64,000 nt of DNA from Argyresthia goedartella (Eukaryota; Arthropoda; Insecta; Lepidoptera; Argyresthiidae): NCBI GenBank assembly GCA_949825045.1, contig OX463824.1, forward strand, positions 29,172,001 through 29,236,000. Direction: 5' to 3'. Below, one piece after another: positions 62,801 through 64,000 of the stretch. The notes beneath the pieces are model-generated. The model saw only the letters and a list, made by a program, of their open reading frames with translations, had not been told where the DNA came from and ran no database searches. Each line of letters begins with the position of its first letter. Within the stretch, counting starts at the first letter, position 1. Both the position numbers and the translations under genes were made by a program.

Positions 62801-63960
62801 CAATGCCGCCCGCCCGCCCAACGCCGCCAGCCACTGCCGCCACTCAAACCGCAGCCGCGATCGCCACCACCACCGCCGCCCCATCGGGAGGCGCTGCGCC
62901 ACAGCAGCCCCGCCAGCCGCGCTATCCGCCCCTTATTGTGGAGGTCCTACCCAACTGGGCCGACCACTTCAGGGCGATAGCCAGCGAGCTCGGCCGGGCT
63001 CCCAGCGCGCGCGCCTACCAAAAAGGTGTGCGCTTCACCCCAACGGCCGAAGACGAGTACCGGCTTGTGCAGCGTTACCTGTGCAGGCTGGAGAAGGACC
63101 AGGGTGTGAGATGGTTCTCATACTCGTTGCCGGCCGACAAGACCCAGAAGGTGGCGATCCGCGGGCTGCCTTCTAACACCGCGCCGGAGGAGATAGTCGC
63201 GGCGCTTGCAGAACTCGGTGTGGAGGCCGAGTACTGTAAGCAGATCCGGGCGCGCAAAGGACGACCCGGCTGCATCTTCTTCGCCAACCTGAAGAAGAAC
63301 CCAGACCGTGCCCCCGGCGCTGTGTACGAGATCACGGAGCTCTTGTACATGCCGGGGGTGAAGATTGAGGCCTGGCGCTCGAAACAGGGCCCGGCCCAGT
63401 GCCACAGGTGCCAGCAATTCCGGCACTCGTCGCATATGTGCCACCGCCCCCTAGCGTGCGTACGTTGCGGCGGTCCCCACTCGGCGCGGGAATGCCCCCG
63501 CCCGAAAGACCAGCCGCCGACGTGCGCCAACTGCGGTGGCCCGCACACGGCAAATAATGCGACGTGCCCCGTGTTCCGCCAGGCGGCGCGGAACAAGAAG
63601 GCCGGCACTGTGGCGCTCACCAACGCGCCCGGGCCCAAGAAGGTGCAGCCTCCCCCTCTGCCTCGTCCCGATCTGCAGGAACCAACGGCGCCCGCCTCGC
63701 TTATGGCGCAGGCGAACGACGGAGCCCCCAGGCAGAAGACGAAGCGGGGGGGGAAGAAGAAGAAGCAGGCGACGGCTCCACCTGCCACCGGCGCCGCGGC
63801 GGCTACTCTCGCCGCCAGCGAGACTGCGGCCGCCGCTGGCGCCGCCACTCCGGCTGCGGCGATAGGGCAGCAGGACTTGGGGCACCTCACAGCCCTGCTC
63901 GCCCTCCTCAGCGACCCCACTGCCCTGGGCAGACTCACCGCTCTGCTCCGCAATGCATGA
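62620..63960 (+). CDS. Jockey-type LINE ORF1 (Gag-like, PRE_C2HC and zinc knuckles)
   Basis: Nucleic-acid-binding ORF1 protein of a Jockey-clade LINE. The frame is open from 62581; 62620 is a GTG, and the first in-frame ATG is at 62803, so the true start is uncertain. The Ala/Pro-rich N-terminus is encoded by GC-rich tandem repeats. A PRE_C2HC-type domain follows (IVEVLPNWADHF, RWFSYSLPADKTQKVAIRGL, AALAELGVE). Three zinc knuckles begin with CHRCQQFRHSSHMC, CVRCGGPHSAREC and CANCGGPHTANNATC. The end is Lys-rich, then Ala-rich. The stop overlaps the ORF2 start by 8 nt. Composition (over 65% GC) contrasts sharply with the AT-rich flank. Confidence 0.82.
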   Translation: MPARPTRSAAAPAIVPARPTRPAAAPANPPTAATVPACPTRPAAVPANPHAAAPAIGPARPMPPARPTPPATAATQTAAAIATTTAAPSGGAAPQQPRQPRYPPLIVEVLPNWADHFRAIASELGRAPSARAYQKGVRFTPTAEDEYRLVQRYLCRLEKDQGVRWFSYSLPADKTQKVAIRGLPSNTAPEEIVAALAELGVEAEYCKQIRARKGRPGCIFFANLKKNPDRAPGAVYEITELLYMPGVKIEAWRSKQGPAQCHRCQQFRHSSHMCHRPLACVRCGGPHSARECPRPKDQPPTCANCGGPHTANNATCPVFRQAARNKKAGTVALTNAPGPKKVQPPPLPRPDLQEPTAPASLMAQANDGAPRQKTKRGGKKKKQATAPPATGAAAATLAASETAAAAGAATPAAAIGQQDLGHLTALLALLSDPTALGRLTALLRNA

Positions 63961-64000
63961 GCCGCTCAGGGTCGTCCACTGGAACGCGCAGTCGCTGACA
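63953..64000 (+). CDS. Jockey-type LINE ORF2, start only (cut by window end)
   Basis: ATG at 63953 opens a frame that reads MHEPLRVVHWNAQSLT to the window edge. The HWNAQSL block is the usual beginning of the apurinic-like endonuclease of Jockey ORF2. It overlaps the last codons of ORF1 in a different frame. The rest lies outside the window. Confidence 0.7.
   Translation, partial: MHEPLRVVHWNAQSLT

Noticed and set aside
62359..62847. Minus-strand Gly/Arg-rich frames of 147-162 residues
   Set aside because: They arise from the GC-rich tandem repeats at the start of the Jockey ORF1 read backwards.
63075..63953. 292-residue minus-strand frame
   Set aside because: Antisense of the Jockey ORF1, whose plus-strand frame has zinc knuckles and a PRE_C2HC domain.

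Overview
This window is nuclear DNA from an insect, most likely a moth or butterfly. It has small GT-AG introns, CCHC-knuckle BEL/Pao retrotransposons, Jockey, CR1-group and RTE LINEs, a hAT and a Tc1 DNA transposon, and many short inverted-repeat elements on an AT-rich background. The order-level assignment is inference from the transposon mix. No bacterial or viral genome features, CRISPR arrays or rRNA genes were seen.

Three conserved host genes were resolved to exon level by reading splice signals and reading phase. (1) PPP1R21 (KLRAQ protein, FERRY subunit 2) is on the minus strand with nine coding exons from 47747 down to 19571, predicting 435 residues. (2) POLI (DNA polymerase iota) is on the plus strand from 51395 to 53312, with an 11-nt first coding exon and one large exon (606 residues). 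(3) COG2 (conserved oligomeric Golgi subunit 2) is on the minus strand with six exons from 58516 to 53789 (691 residues). PPP1R21 and POLI are divergent; POLI and COG2 are convergent. All three open frames look intact.

Everything else is mostly mobile DNA. Bases 1-6500 hold a BEL/Pao element (gag and pol, broken by one in-frame stop and a frameshift), followed by two decayed LINE fragments (6590-9259). Bases 9640-14170 hold MITEs, a SINE and a Tc1 relic. Bases 14832-17095 hold a LINE here called family B. The PPP1R21 introns contain a second BEL/Pao element (25381-30642), a long-terminal-inverted-repeat element, several MITEs, an RTE-derived tandem array, and a CR1-group LINE nested inside a family-B LINE (35085-40665). 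The PPP1R21-POLI interval has a 260-bp tandem duplication and another family-B LINE. An intron of COG2 contains a 1135-bp hAT element with perfect 8-bp target duplications. The right edge carries a GC-rich Jockey-type ORF1 whose ORF2 starts 48 bases before the window ends.

No clearly new multi-gene system was seen. The observations most worth checking are the compact PPP1R21 lacking the central domain of the human protein, a template-switch palindrome inside a LINE frame, the deleted hAT element that keeps its dimerisation domain, and a tandem array derived from an RTE C-terminus.
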